DNA of 37,362 nucleotides from Embleya sp040605455. GTDB lineage: Bacteria > Actinomycetota > Actinomycetes > Streptomycetales > Streptomycetaceae. The position numbers were made by a program, and so were the translations under genes. Below, one piece after another: positions 1-8,772 of the stretch; within the stretch, counting starts at the first letter, position 1; each line of letters begins with the position of its first letter. Under the pieces are notes generated by a model. The model did no database searches, was not told the DNA's origin, and saw nothing but the letters and a program-made list of their open reading frames with translations. Where the stretch lies: contig NZ_JBEXCV010000091.1 in assembly GCF_040605455.1 (NCBI RefSeq), forward strand, positions 1 to 37,362, given 5' to 3'.

Positions 1-2
1 TA

Positions 3-542
3 TCTACCCCGTTTTACCTACCCTCTTCCCCTCCCCGACGCTCTTCCTATCGGGCGCCGCCCGCGCGGGCGGCGTCGACCGCAGCGGAGGCCGGGGCGGC
101 TCTGCGGTGGGCTATGGCGGTGGGTCTGGCGGTGTCGGGGTTGGCGTTGGGGAGTGCGATTCCCTCGAGTGTCCGCACGCCTCCGTACGCGGCCCTGTGG
201 TTGGCGTCGGTGGGCCTGGTGTGTCTGTTCCTGGCCGGGATGACCGCCGTGCGCGCCGGTCGCGGCGCGCGACTGGCGGCGTTGGTGTCGGGGTGCGTGA
301 CGATTGCCACGGCGGTGGTACCGCGACTGGTCGCAGGCCAGGACGAGGGTGGGTGGCTCGACGTGTGGGGTCTGCTCGCCTTGGGCGCCGGCGCGCTCAC
401 CGCGGTGTGCGCGGCGGCGTTCCTCGCCCGACCGGCCGACGAGCCGAACCCGTGCGGCCGAAGCAACCCGATCGCCTTCGAGCCCTGGGCGGCCATCATG
501 CAGGAGAACCGCCCCACAAGCACCACCCGCATGCTCGGCTGA
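3..542 (+). CDS. Hypothetical multi-spanning membrane protein, 5' end outside window
   Basis: The reading frame is open from the first bases of the window, so the true start may lie outside it; the first internal ATG is at 114. From that ATG the protein has 142 residues, with four hydrophobic stretches near residues 1-17, 25-46, 52-72 and 83-106, then a soluble tail rich in Pro and Arg. No catalytic motif is visible and I do not recognise the family. The stop at 540-542 is followed 36 bases later by a hairpin that fits a terminator. The low-complexity, pyrimidine-rich sequence before about position 45 looks unlike coding DNA and may be contig-edge noise, so a start inside 60-114 is possible. 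Confidence 0.5.
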   Translation, partial: STPFYLPSSPPRRSSYRAPPARAASTAAEAGAALRWAMAVGLAVSGLALGSAIPSSVRTPPYAALWLASVGLVCLFLAGMTAVRAGRGARLAALVSGCVTIATAVVPRLVAGQDEGGWLDVWGLLALGAGALTAVCAAAFLARPADEPNPCGRSNPIAFEPWAAIMQENRPTSTTRMLG

Positions 543-578
543 CCTCGGAGACCTTCTCGGCCGTCGTAGCGCCGCGTA

Positions 579-606
579 CCCGCCACGAATACCGACGCGT
601 GGCGGG
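579..606 (+). terminator. Hairpin terminator after the first gene
   Basis: The arms CCCGCCACG (579-587) and CGTGGCGGG (598-606) pair perfectly over 9 bp around a 10-base loop, 36 bases past the stop at 542. There is no T run, as is common for actinomycete terminators. The assignment is inferred from structure and position. Confidence 0.5.
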
Positions 607-843
607 CGCCGCGCGCTCCCGAGGCGCAACCGAACTCCCCGGATTCCGCGGGCGGTTCCCTCGGTACGGCTGCGTCCGGGCCGAGGATGCGATCCTGACG
701 ATGGCCGGGGCGCGCGCGACGGTGTCTGCTCTCGGGACGCTTGCAAGGGCCGTTCGGCGAGGCCGGTCCCGCATCCCACGGCGCCTCGATGGCCGGGGAT
801 GTAGGACGTGTTCGGGCGCCGGCTCGGATGTGCTTGTCGCGCG

Positions 844-881
844 AAGGACGGGGTCCGCCTGTCGGCGGGCCCCGTCCTTTT
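844..881 (-). terminator. Strong hairpin terminator of the deacetylase gene
   Basis: AAGGACGGGG (844-853) pairs with CCCCGTCCTT (870-879), and the inner CCGCC (855-859) pairs with GGCGG (864-868), closing on a TGTC loop. The result is a nearly unbroken 16-bp stem. It lies 13 bases past the stop of the minus-strand deacetylase gene and ends in short A/T tracts on both sides, so it could work in both directions. Confidence 0.8.
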
Positions 882-891
882 GGGAGGAAGA

Positions 892-1938
892 TCAGTAGGC
901 GCGGCTTCGGGAGGTGTAGGCGGCTGCCGGGGCGGTGCCGCTGCGGGGGTAGGCGATCGTGGTCGGATCGCCGTCCGAGGTGTATTTGCGGACTCGGCCG
1001 TCGGCGAGTTTGTCGAGCCACGTCGTCGACCCGAACTGGGCGTCCTCGCCGGTGGCCGGCGCCGAGCGGATACGCGGTACCGCACCCGGATCGAAGGCGG
1101 GGGCGAACGGCGACGGGGCGGGGTTGGCGCCGACCAGGAACACGCCTCGGTGTTCGTAGGTCACCGTGCCGCTGGTGCCCTTGGCGGCCAGCGTCGCCGG
1201 TCGCGGCTCGGCGCCGAACGGCAGGGCGAGGGTGTTCACCGTGGCGCCCGGCAGGGCGGCCAGGATCATCGCCTGCTGTTCGGCGATTTGCCGGGCGGCG
1301 ACCTCAGGCGTCGCCGACCGCAGATTGGCGTGGTCGCGCGTGTGGTTGCCCACCTCGAACCCGTGGTCGCGGAGCCAGGGCAGCGTCTTGCGTCCACCGG
1401 GGTCGCCGAAGGGGTCGGCGTTGACGAACATCGTGGCCACCGGACGAAACGCCGGGTGGGTACGGGCGACGTCCAGGAGGATGCCGACGGCGGTGTCGGG
1501 TGCGACGTTGCCGTCCGGGCCGATGCGGAGCTGACTCTTGGACGAGTCGTCGAACGTCAGCACGACCGGATGTGCGCCGGCCGGGATGTCGATGTGTCCG
1601 GACGCGTAATCGGCCGCCGTGATCGGGACGTACCCCTCCTTGGCCAGGCGCTCCAGTTCGGCTCGGAAGTCTTCGGGGGTCCGGTCGTACACGCTCTTGG
1701 GCGACGCGATGACTTGGTGGTACATCAACACCGGTACGGCGCCGGTCTCGTCGGCGCCGACCGCGGCCGGGTCGGCGGGGGCGGCTGCGGGAGCCGGTTG
1801 CCGGGCTGCGGCGGGCTGCCGTGCGGCGTCGTCGGCGGACGGTGCGCCCCTGGACGGGGAGTCGTCGCTGCCGCAGGCGGTGCCGGCGAGCAGGACCGCG
1901 GCGAAGGCCGCGATGGTGGGAACGAGGCGGTGGTGCAC
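892..1938 (-). CDS. Polysaccharide deacetylase, secreted lipoprotein
   Basis: Family: NodB-type carbohydrate esterase, which removes N-acetyl groups from cell-surface or matrix glycans with a divalent metal. The GTG start at 1938 is chosen because AGGAG lies 6 bases upstream and because it puts a lipoprotein signal right at the N-terminus: basic HHR, a hydrophobic run, then the lipobox LAGTAC. A Pro/Ala-rich linker follows. The NodB domain shows VLTFDDSSK (first Asp pair, though the usual TFDDG Gly is Ser) and the metal-binding GNHTRDH. The product has 348 residues. It lies 29 bases downstream of the glycoside hydrolase gene in the same direction, so the two are probably one operon acting on one extracytoplasmic glycan. 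Family assignment is firm; the substrate is unknown. Confidence 0.85.
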   Translation of the reverse strand: MHHRLVPTIAAFAAVLLAGTACGSDDSPSRGAPSADDAARQPAAARQPAPAAAPADPAAVGADETGAVPVLMYHQVIASPKSVYDRTPEDFRAELERLAKEGYVPITAADYASGHIDIPAGAHPVVLTFDDSSKSQLRIGPDGNVAPDTAVGILLDVARTHPAFRPVATMFVNADPFGDPGGRKTLPWLRDHGFEVGNHTRDHANLRSATPEVAARQIAEQQAMILAALPGATVNTLALPFGAEPRPATLAAKGTSGTVTYEHRGVFLVGANPAPSPFAPAFDPGAVPRIRSAPATGEDAQFGSTTWLDKLADGRVRKYTSDGDPTTIAYPRSGTAPAAAYTSRSRAY

Positions 1939-1967
1939 GGTCTTCTCCTGAAGGCGGCGAGTCGAGG

Positions 1968-3557
1968 TCACGGTGTGGCGCTCAGGGCGGCGCCTTGGTA
2001 ACGCGCCCCCGCGTTCCAGAGCAGGAACGACGGCATGTTGTTGTCGCGGGCCGCCTTGATCTGGGCGGCCACTTCGGCGGGTCCGTAGGTGACGCCCATC
2101 GAGAAGTCCTGCAACCACGGCACGACGGACGCTCCCGTGCCCTTGGTCTGCTTGGTGAAGTCGGCGAGCGAGCGCTGCACGATGTCGTAGGGGCTGCTGT
2201 TGGGGGAGGCGACGCCGTACTCACCCGCGGCCCAGTGCGAGGGGTAGACCATCGGCGCGATGTAGTCGGCGGACTTGGCAAGCAGCGGGATGTCCTGGGC
2301 GATCTCGGTCGGACGGGTCGCGGCGATGCCGAACACGGAGACGCCGAGGAAAGCGCCGTGCGGTCGGATCGCGTTCCGGGTCTCGGCGACGAAATCGGCG
2401 ATGGACTGCTCGGGCGTTCGGTTGCCGATCCCGGGGAAGGTCATCTGCGAGGGTCGGCCGTCCGGGCGACGCACGTAGTCGTAGAGGATGTCGTCGAAGC
2501 CGAGCTTGGCCGCTTCGACGGCCAAGTCGATGTTGTACTTGCGCACCTCGGGATCGGCGAAGTTGGTGAACGCGAACTTCCCGTAGTGCCCGCCGTCGTA
2601 GGCGCCGCCGTCGGGCGTTCGCACCAGCCGGTTCTTCGCGCCCGCCTCCCAGGACTTCGCGCCCAGCACCGGATCGCGGAACGCGACGATGCGGCCGATC
2701 ACGCGCACCCCCATGGCGTGAAGCTGGTCCAGCACCGCGCGGGGGTTGTAGGAGGGCTTGGTGGCGCCGATCTGCCGGGCGAGAGGTACCTGGGAGTCGT
2801 AGCCGATCTCGCCACTCTCGTCCTTGACGTCCAACTCGATGGTGTCGATCTTCTTCTGACGCGCCAGGTCGAGCAGCGGTTCGCGCAGGGTTGCCGCGCC
2901 CCAGCCGATCGCGGTGATGTGCGCGGCGCGGGCGCCCGGGTAGGGCACCGCGACGATGGTGCGCATGGTCGTGGCGTTGCCCGCCTTGTCCGTGGCGACG
3001 ACGTCGAACGCCGGCGGGGCCTGGGGCAGTTCGATCGTGAACGCGCCGCTCGGACCGACCCCGGTACGCCGGCCGGCCGCCTGCACGCTGGTGGCGCCCT
3101 GGGCGCGTCCGCGTACCGTCACGGGCGTGTTCATCTTCTGGGCCTTGACCGGATCCACGGTCAGGGAGGGTGCGGTGGTGTCCACGGTGAAGTCGCGACT
3201 GATGGAAGCGGAGGTCATCGGCAGGTCGCCGTCGACGGAGGCCGTGAGTCGGTGCCTGCCCTCGGCGAGGCCGGATGTGGAGACGATCAGCCGATCGCCC
3301 TCCCGTCGGCCGGCGATAGGGCGGCCGTCGAGATCCATCCGCACGTCGTCCAGCGAGCCGGCTTCCACCTGCCAGGTCTGATCACGGCCGGCGGTGGCGC
3401 CGAGGACGGCCCCCGACGCGATGCCGTGGACGGCCAACTCGGGGGAGAGGGAGGAGACGAGGGGGAGAGCGGCGCCACTGACACCCACCACGGCGACGGT
3501 CGCCGCGGCGAGGTAGACGGTGCGCTTCGTGCGCAACATCGAGGACAGTCCAGCCAT
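1968..3557 (-). CDS. Putative glycoside hydrolase (DUF4015-type), membrane-anchored
   Basis: A 529-residue protein. An N-terminal basic stretch and one hydrophobic segment (about residues 13-36) indicate a signal anchor or uncleaved signal. Residues of about 55-205 look like one or two Ig-like beta domains (DGRPIAG, FTVDTTAPSLTV, FDVVATDKAGN). From about 215 to the end is a TIM-barrel-like domain of the DUF4015 putative glycosyl hydrolase family, recognised by IELDVKDESGEIGYDS and FDDILYDYVRRPD, whose acidic residues are probably catalytic. The ATG at 3557 has GGAG 7 bases upstream. It is the first gene of a pair with the polysaccharide deacetylase; hydrolase plus deacetylase is a combination also seen in exopolysaccharide-processing proteins such as PelA. 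The target glycan is not evident. Confidence 0.8.
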   Translation of the reverse strand: MAGLSSMLRTKRTVYLAAATVAVVGVSGAALPLVSSLSPELAVHGIASGAVLGATAGRDQTWQVEAGSLDDVRMDLDGRPIAGRREGDRLIVSTSGLAEGRHRLTASVDGDLPMTSASISRDFTVDTTAPSLTVDPVKAQKMNTPVTVRGRAQGATSVQAAGRRTGVGPSGAFTIELPQAPPAFDVVATDKAGNATTMRTIVAVPYPGARAAHITAIGWGAATLREPLLDLARQKKIDTIELDVKDESGEIGYDSQVPLARQIGATKPSYNPRAVLDQLHAMGVRVIGRIVAFRDPVLGAKSWEAGAKNRLVRTPDGGAYDGGHYGKFAFTNFADPEVRKYNIDLAVEAAKLGFDDILYDYVRRPDGRPSQMTFPGIGNRTPEQSIADFVAETRNAIRPHGAFLGVSVFGIAATRPTEIAQDIPLLAKSADYIAPMVYPSHWAAGEYGVASPNSSPYDIVQRSLADFTKQTKGTGASVVPWLQDFSMGVTYGPAEVAAQIKAARDNNMPSFLLWNAGARYQGAALSATP

Positions 3558-3756
3558 AGCTTAACTCCGGAGAGTAGTGGGGCGATGGCAGAGTGATTGC
3601 CCATATTGATCATATTTATCTGTGGATAATGCCGGATTTCCTCTTTGTAATCGTCCGGTCCATCGGTTGCCACGGCCCAGGCGACGCCTGGATGCCTACC
3701 GTCGCCTCCCCATTCCGTACCGACCCGTTTCTGCGCCCGAGTCGGGTCGAGACGGA

Positions 3757-3801
3757 GCCGGCGACGGCCTGCCACCGGGTGGGTGGCAGGCCGTCGCCGG
3801 C
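3757..3801 (-). terminator. Hairpin terminator of the cytochrome oxidase gene
   Basis: A 20-bp perfect inverted repeat: arms 3757-3776 and 3782-3801, with a 5-base loop, 24 bases past the stop of the minus-strand oxidase gene. It contains GACGGCCTGCCACC and its complement. It is among the longest perfect stems in the window. Confidence 0.8.
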
Positions 3802-3824
3802 GGGGCTTCTTGCGTCGGTTGTTC

Positions 3825-5546
3825 CTACCTCCCCATCTTGTCGGGGTTGACGTCGAGGACGCCCTCGGTTCCGCGTTGACTCTCGTAGTCCAGGACCGCG
3901 ATGTCGGGGTGGTGGAGGTCGAAGGCCGGTGATTCGGAGCGGATCCGGGGCAGCCTGGTGAAGTTGTGCCGGGGAGGCGGGCAGGACGTCGCCCACTCCA
4001 GCGAGCGTCCGTAGCCCCACGGGTCGTCCACCACCACTTCGCGTCCGTACCTGTGTGTCTTCCAGACGTTCAACAGGAAGGGCAGGGTGGACAGGCCGAG
4101 CAGGAACGCGCCGATGCTGGAGATCGAGTTCAGCGTCGTGAACCCGTCGGAGTCGAGATAGTCCGCGTAGCGGCGGGGCATGCCCTCGGCACCGAGCCAG
4201 TGTTGGACGAGGAAGGTGGTGTGGAAGCCGACGAACAGCGTCCAGAAGTGGATCCTCCCGAGTCGCTCGTCCAGCATCTTGCCGGTGAACTTGGGCCACC
4301 AGAAGTGGAATCCGGCGAACATGGCGAACACCACGGTGCCGAAGACCACGTAGTGGAAGTGGGCGACGACGAAGTAGCTGTCGGTCACCTGGAAGTCGAG
4401 CGGGGGTGAGGCGAGGATGACGCCGGTGAGGCCGCCGAAGAGAAAGGTGACCAGGAACCCGATCGACCACAGCATGGGTGTCTCGAAGGAGAGCGACCCA
4501 TGCCACAGGGTGCCGATCCAGTTGAAGAACTTCACGCCCGTGGGCACGGCGATCAGGAACGTCATGAAGGAGAAGAACGGCAGCATCACCGCGCCGGTGG
4601 GGAACATGTGGTGGGCCCAGACGGTGACCGAGAGGCCCGCGATGGCGATGGTGGCGGCGATCAGGCCCTTGTAACCGAATACGGGGTTGCGGGAGAAGAC
4701 CGGGAAGATTTCGGTGACGATGCCGAAGAACGGCAGCGCGATGATGTAGACCTCGGGATGGCCGAAGAACCAGAACAGGTGCTGCCACAACAGGGGACCG
4801 CCGTTGGCGGGGTCGAAGACGTGGGTGCCGAACTTGCGGTCCGCCTCCAGCGCGAACAGGGCCGCCGCCAGGACCGGGAACGCCATGATGACCAGGACCG
4901 AGGTCAACAGGACGTTCCAGCAGAAGATCGGCAGCCGGAACATCGTCAACCCGGGCGCGCGCATGCACACGATCGTGGTGATGAAGTTGACCGCGCCCAC
5001 GATGGTGCCGAATCCGGACAGGGCCAGGCCCATGATCCACATGTCACCGCCGACGGAGGGCGAGCGCACCACCGAGCTGAGCGGGGTGTACGCGAACCAG
5101 CCGAAGTCGGCCGCGCCCTGTGGCGTGAGGAAACCGGCGACCGCGATCAGCGAACCGAACAGGTAGAGCCAGTACGCGAGCATGTTCAGGCGCGGGAACG
5201 CCACGTCGGGCGCGCCGATCTGGAGCGGCATGATCCAGTTCGTGAATCCGGCGAACAAGGGTGTGGCGAACATCAGCAGCATGATCGCGCCGTGCATGGT
5301 GAATGCCTGGTTGAACTGCTCGTTCGACAACAACTGTGTGCCCGGGCGCGCCAACTCGGCCCGAATCGTCAACGCGAGCAGGCCACCGAACAGGAAGAAC
5401 AAGAACGAGGTGGTGAAATACAGAGTGCCGATCGTCTTGTGATCGGTGGTGGTCAGCCACTTCACCACGATCGCCCCACGGCGAGCCGGGCGCGGAGCCA
5501 TGGCGCCGGGCCGGGGAAATGCCATGGGAGCCTGGACGTTGGTCAT
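3825..5546 (-). CDS. ctaD: Cytochrome c oxidase subunit I (aa3-type)
   Basis: Catalytic subunit of the haem-copper terminal oxidase, reducing O2 in the cytoplasmic membrane. The 573-residue product has about 12 membrane segments and every ligand expected: His85 in MHGAIML (low-spin haem), His263 and Tyr267 in FFGHPEVYI (CuB and the His-Tyr crosslink), His312-His313 in AHHMFPTG, and His396/His398 in VAHFHYV. The ATG at 5546 has GGAG 6 bases upstream. The C-terminal tail (PWGYGRSLEWATSCPPP) is as in actinobacterial CtaD. No subunit II, III or assembly genes adjoin it, so it may be a second, stand-alone ctaD, as several Streptomyces carry. Confidence 0.95.
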   Translation of the reverse strand: MTNVQAPMAFPRPGAMAPRPARRGAIVVKWLTTTDHKTIGTLYFTTSFLFFLFGGLLALTIRAELARPGTQLLSNEQFNQAFTMHGAIMLLMFATPLFAGFTNWIMPLQIGAPDVAFPRLNMLAYWLYLFGSLIAVAGFLTPQGAADFGWFAYTPLSSVVRSPSVGGDMWIMGLALSGFGTIVGAVNFITTIVCMRAPGLTMFRLPIFCWNVLLTSVLVIMAFPVLAAALFALEADRKFGTHVFDPANGGPLLWQHLFWFFGHPEVYIIALPFFGIVTEIFPVFSRNPVFGYKGLIAATIAIAGLSVTVWAHHMFPTGAVMLPFFSFMTFLIAVPTGVKFFNWIGTLWHGSLSFETPMLWSIGFLVTFLFGGLTGVILASPPLDFQVTDSYFVVAHFHYVVFGTVVFAMFAGFHFWWPKFTGKMLDERLGRIHFWTLFVGFHTTFLVQHWLGAEGMPRRYADYLDSDGFTTLNSISSIGAFLLGLSTLPFLLNVWKTHRYGREVVVDDPWGYGRSLEWATSCPPPRHNFTRLPRIRSESPAFDLHHPDIAVLDYESQRGTEGVLDVNPDKMGR

Positions 5547-5631
5547 GCACGCTCCACAAGAGTGTCGGAAAGGAAGAGCCGCGTCGACACGGTCGACCGG
5601 CGCGCGAGAGGGGCGACGACGCCGAGGTGGA

Positions 5632-5928
5632 TCACGGGCGACGACGCCGATCCCGCACGATCCACGCCGTCAGGGGCAGCGCTCCCAGTACGGCGAGCGA
5701 CACGAGGGGAGCGAGTACCACCGGATGCGACAGCCTCGTCGCCGCCACCACACCACAGGCCAACGCCACGGGGACCAGGACGGTGGCGACCGCGATCATC
5801 CGCAGCCCCCTTCCGGACGGCGCAGCGGTGTCCCGCGTCGATCGATGCGACATCGTGTCGAGCCGCAACTCGGACGTGATGGCGCACCACGCCCGCCGCT
5901 CGCCCTCACTCAAGATCTCTGACTCCAC
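5632..5928 (-). CDS. Small two-helix membrane protein (DUF3040-like)
   Basis: A 98-residue protein. The GTG at 5928 is preferred over an upstream ATG at 5955 because GAGGAGG lies 6 bases before it. Its N-terminus, ILSEGERRAWCAI, follows the pattern of actinobacterial DUF3040 proteins (LSExERRxxxxI), and two hydrophobic segments follow near residues 45-62 and 68-87, ending in a basic tail. It sits 85 bases upstream of ctaD on the same strand and could be co-transcribed with it. No function is known for the family; assignment rests on the N-terminal pattern and layout. Confidence 0.6.
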   Translation of the reverse strand: MESEILSEGERRAWCAITSELRLDTMSHRSTRDTAAPSGRGLRMIAVATVLVPVALACGVVAATRLSHPVVLAPLVSLAVLGALPLTAWIVRDRRRRP

Positions 5929-6196
5929 GGCCGCCTCCTCGCAGCGCCGCGACAACGCATCGCGGCAAACGCGCGCCCTCTGCCCCCGAGCCGGCCAATC
6001 AACGCGTCAGCGCGCCGACTTCACCCGAACGGCCCGCCACCGGAGGCCGGTGCCGCCGACCGGGAGAGTGTCGTCGGTCGCCGCGATGGCGCGCGGCAGG
6101 GACACGAGTCGCCGGGATTCCCGCGTCCGCCGGCACATCGAACGCGACCGGGGCCGGCTCGACCGGACCGGACACGTCACCGTCGGCTCCGCGTGC

Positions 6197-7831
6197 TCAA
6201 CGATTCGGCTTGGGGGGCCCGTTGCGACCGGGTGACCGTCGCCCGATCGTGCGGGTGACCGCCAGGCGTTCGGCGCGCAGGGCGACGCGGGCGGCGTTCG
6301 CGCCGCACGCCCCGTGGACGCCGCCGCCTGGGTGAGCGGACGCGGAGGCCAGGTACAGTCGGCGAACCGGCGTCGGCGGGCGGCCCGAGCCGGGCACGGG
6401 GCGAAAGACCAGCTGTTGGTGGATGCCGGCGGATCCGCCGTTGAGAGCCCCGCCGACCAGGCTTTCGTTCGCTGCTTGGAGGGCGAGGGGGGACAGGATC
6501 CGGCGCGCGGTGATCCGGGAGCGGAACCCCGGTGCGAAGGATTCGACCCGGGTTTCGAGGCGGTCGGCGAACGCTTCCGCCTCGCCGAGGTCCCAGCGTC
6601 CGGTGAGGCCGCCGCCGCCGAGGTCCTCGGTGACGTGCCCGGGGACGTGCGTGTACGCCCACGCGGATTCCGTTCCGGCCGGGGAACGGGTGGGGTCGGT
6701 CGTGGTCATCTGGCCGAGGAGCAGGAACGGCCGTGCGGGCAGTCTGCCGGAAGCCACCTGGACGGCGTAGTCGGAGAGTTCGGTGAGGTCGGCGGCGAGA
6801 TGAATGGTGCCGGCTCGGCCGGCCTCGGCTGCGGTCCAGGGGATCGGCCCGTTCAGGGCCCAGTCGACCTTGAACGTCCCCGGGTCCCAGGTGAACCGGC
6901 GCAGGTCGTCGCGCAGCCGCACGGGCAGATCGTCCCAGGAGACGAGGCCGCCGTACAGCGTCGTGGCGGGCACGTCGGCCAATACCGCTCGGCGTGCCCG
7001 CACCGCGTCGCCGTCCGCCGTACGTACACCCAGCGCCGTGCCGCCGCGCACGACGACCGAGGTCACCCGCGCACCGCAGCGCACGACGCCGCCCTTGGAC
7101 GTGAGGCGCCGCACCAGCGCCTCGGCCAACGCTCCGGCGCCGCCGACCGGGGAGGGCCAGCCGTGCTGCTGGCCGAGCATGGCCAGGAGCCAGCCGAACG
7201 CCGCGCTCGGCGCCGCCTCCGGCAACAGGTCGGCGTGCAGGGCGCAGCCGGCCAACAACATCGTGGCGCCGACGTCGGCGAATTCCTCCTCGCCCAGCCT
7301 GCGCACAGGCAGGGCCATCATGCGCGCGAACCGCAGCCCGTCCGCCACCCCCAGCCGCGCGGCGAGCGCCACGCCGGATCGGATCGGCGGGAAGGGGGAC
7401 AGAAGCGCGTTCACCAGATGCGGGTCCAAGCGGTCCCACAGCGCCGACAGCCGGCGCCACCCCGCCGCGTCGTCGGAGCCGAAGTGCCCGGCCAGTCCCG
7501 AGGCGGTGGCATCGACGCCGCGGTGCAGCGTGGCGCAGCGTCCATCGGCGAGGGGGTGCGCGAGTACGGAAGGGGCGTGGCTCCAGCGGAGTCCGAACTC
7601 GTGCAGGTTCAGCGCGGCGATCGTCGGCGAGGCCGCGGCGAGCGGGTGGAAGGAACTGAACGTGTCGCTCACGAAGTCCGGGTGCACCCCGCGGTCGCTG
7701 TGCACCGCGCCGCCGGGCACGTCCCGGGCCTCCAGTACCTCGACCCGCCAGCCGTGGTCGGCGAGGATGTTGGCGGCCACAAGCCCGTTCGGACCGGCTC
7801 CGACGACGACCGCGTCAGCGTCGTCGGTCAT
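6197..7831 (-). CDS. Phytoene-desaturase-like FAD-dependent oxidoreductase
   Basis: A 544-residue NAD(P)/FAD flavoprotein of the COG1233 group (carotenoid desaturases, isomerases and relatives). The dinucleotide fold opens with VVVGAGPNGLVAANIL (GxGxxG at 11-16), followed by VEVLEARDVPGG, the second FAD motif. The C-terminus has the group's FAD-contacting end, LASASAHPGGGVHGACG. The ATG at 7831 overlaps the upstream SRPBCC stop as ATGA, implying translational coupling. The substrate cannot be read from sequence; no phytoene synthase or other carotenoid gene adjoins, so a carotenoid role is not assured. A much longer frame upstream is open but Arg/Pro-rich and is only a shadow of the SRPBCC gene. 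Confidence 0.85.
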   Translation of the reverse strand: MTDDADAVVVGAGPNGLVAANILADHGWRVEVLEARDVPGGAVHSDRGVHPDFVSDTFSSFHPLAAASPTIAALNLHEFGLRWSHAPSVLAHPLADGRCATLHRGVDATASGLAGHFGSDDAAGWRRLSALWDRLDPHLVNALLSPFPPIRSGVALAARLGVADGLRFARMMALPVRRLGEEEFADVGATMLLAGCALHADLLPEAAPSAAFGWLLAMLGQQHGWPSPVGGAGALAEALVRRLTSKGGVVRCGARVTSVVVRGGTALGVRTADGDAVRARRAVLADVPATTLYGGLVSWDDLPVRLRDDLRRFTWDPGTFKVDWALNGPIPWTAAEAGRAGTIHLAADLTELSDYAVQVASGRLPARPFLLLGQMTTTDPTRSPAGTESAWAYTHVPGHVTEDLGGGGLTGRWDLGEAEAFADRLETRVESFAPGFRSRITARRILSPLALQAANESLVGGALNGGSAGIHQQLVFRPVPGSGRPPTPVRRLYLASASAHPGGGVHGACGANAARVALRAERLAVTRTIGRRSPGRNGPPKPNR

Positions 7832-8328
7832 CGGTGTCCTTGGGGGCGGGGCCCTTTCGGGTTGCCGTCCCTTGAGCCGTTGTCCTTCGGGTCGGTATTC
7901 GGTTCCTCGGCGACCCGGGCGAGGTTGCGCAGCATCTTGCGGTTTCGCAGGTGTAGAAGCACCTCGCCCGGTGGGCCCTGCAGACGGGCGGCCAGGCCCC
8001 GGAGTGGATGCTCGTCCACCAGGACCAGGGTGTCGGTGTCCCATGGCAGTAGTTCGATGCCGATGCGAGCCGTCCCCAGCGGCGACGCCACCGCTTCCAG
8101 TTCCAGACGCCTGCCCGGGTCGCAGAGCCGGACGATGCATTCGTCCTGGAAGGTGAGCGGTCCGAGGCCGATCGTGTACACCAGACGCGCCCCCTGCCGA
8201 GGCCACGTGTCGTCGGCCCGTTCGACGCGCTTGGTTCCCACGACCCACTCGGCGTAGCGCCGCGCGTCGGCGAGCACATCCCACACGTGTTCCGGATTTG
8301 CGTTGATCAGTTGCTGTCGTCGTGCCAT
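7828..8328 (-). CDS. SRPBCC (START-like) family protein
   Basis: A 166-residue protein of the helix-grip superfamily that binds hydrophobic ligands. The typical opening is present, INANPEHVWDVLADARRYAEWVVG, followed by alternating beta strands and a C-terminal helix near HLRNRKMLRNLARV, then a Pro/Gly-rich tail. The stop overlaps the start of the FAD oxidoreductase by 4 bases. In such pairs the SRPBCC protein may hold or hand over the lipid-like substrate; that is inference. No Shine-Dalgarno sequence is clear before the ATG at 8328. Confidence 0.8.
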   Translation of the reverse strand: MARRQQLINANPEHVWDVLADARRYAEWVVGTKRVERADDTWPRQGARLVYTIGLGPLTFQDECIVRLCDPGRRLELEAVASPLGTARIGIELLPWDTDTLVLVDEHPLRGLAARLQGPPGEVLLHLRNRKMLRNLARVAEEPNTDPKDNGSRDGNPKGPRPQGHR

Positions 8329-8772
8329 GTGCGGCGACTACCCGCGCCCGGTCGCACGTACCCGAAACGCCCGGGGGATCCACCGCCACGGCTCCCGCTT
8401 CGACGGCACCATCGTGCCAAGGCGGCCGGGGCGGCCATCTGGAGCCCCACGGCGCTCACGGGGGGCAAATGGGTCAAAGTGATACCCCTCTCGTACCTTC
8501 CGACGCCTCGGCGGCGCCGGATCGACCGCACTCGGGGACCGGTCGGCGGAACCGGGAGGATCGGCCGCGGTGCCGCCGTCGCCCCTCCCGGTCCCGGCTC
8601 CGCGTTCCGCGTTCCGCGTTTGCACAGCTCACGGACGGCTCTCGGGGTGGTGCGTCCTGCGAAGGCGTGGGATGTCGCGGCTCGGACGGGCGGTGAAGTG
8701 TCGGCGACCAGGCTGGTGGTCGGTCCGCGCGTCGGAAGCGGTGGAGGAGCGAGCCACCACCCATCCGCACTG
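8329..8772. other. Gene-free stretch between two minus-strand genes
   Basis: It presumably holds the promoter of the SRPBCC/oxidoreductase pair and the 3' end of the decarboxylase-like transcript. The only visible structures are three tandem copies of CCGCGTT (8600-8620) and a weak inverted repeat, CGACCA / TGGTCG (8705-8722). No coding frame has recognisable content. Confidence 0.4.

Larger units (their letters stand above)
543..891. other. Gene-free stretch between convergent genes
   Basis: This 349-base stretch separates the partial membrane protein (plus) from the deacetylase gene (minus). Apart from a hairpin near each end I see no convincing gene. The frames open here give Arg/Pro-rich translations without recognisable domains. 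Confidence 0.5.

Noticed and set aside
1821..3596. 591-residue plus-strand frame opposite the glycoside hydrolase
   Set aside because: Composition typical of an antisense shadow in G/C-rich DNA; the minus strand has motifs and a ribosome site.
8600..8620. Tandem CCGCGTT repeats as a regulatory array
   Set aside because: Three 7-base copies in G/C-rich DNA are too short and unplaced to support a function.
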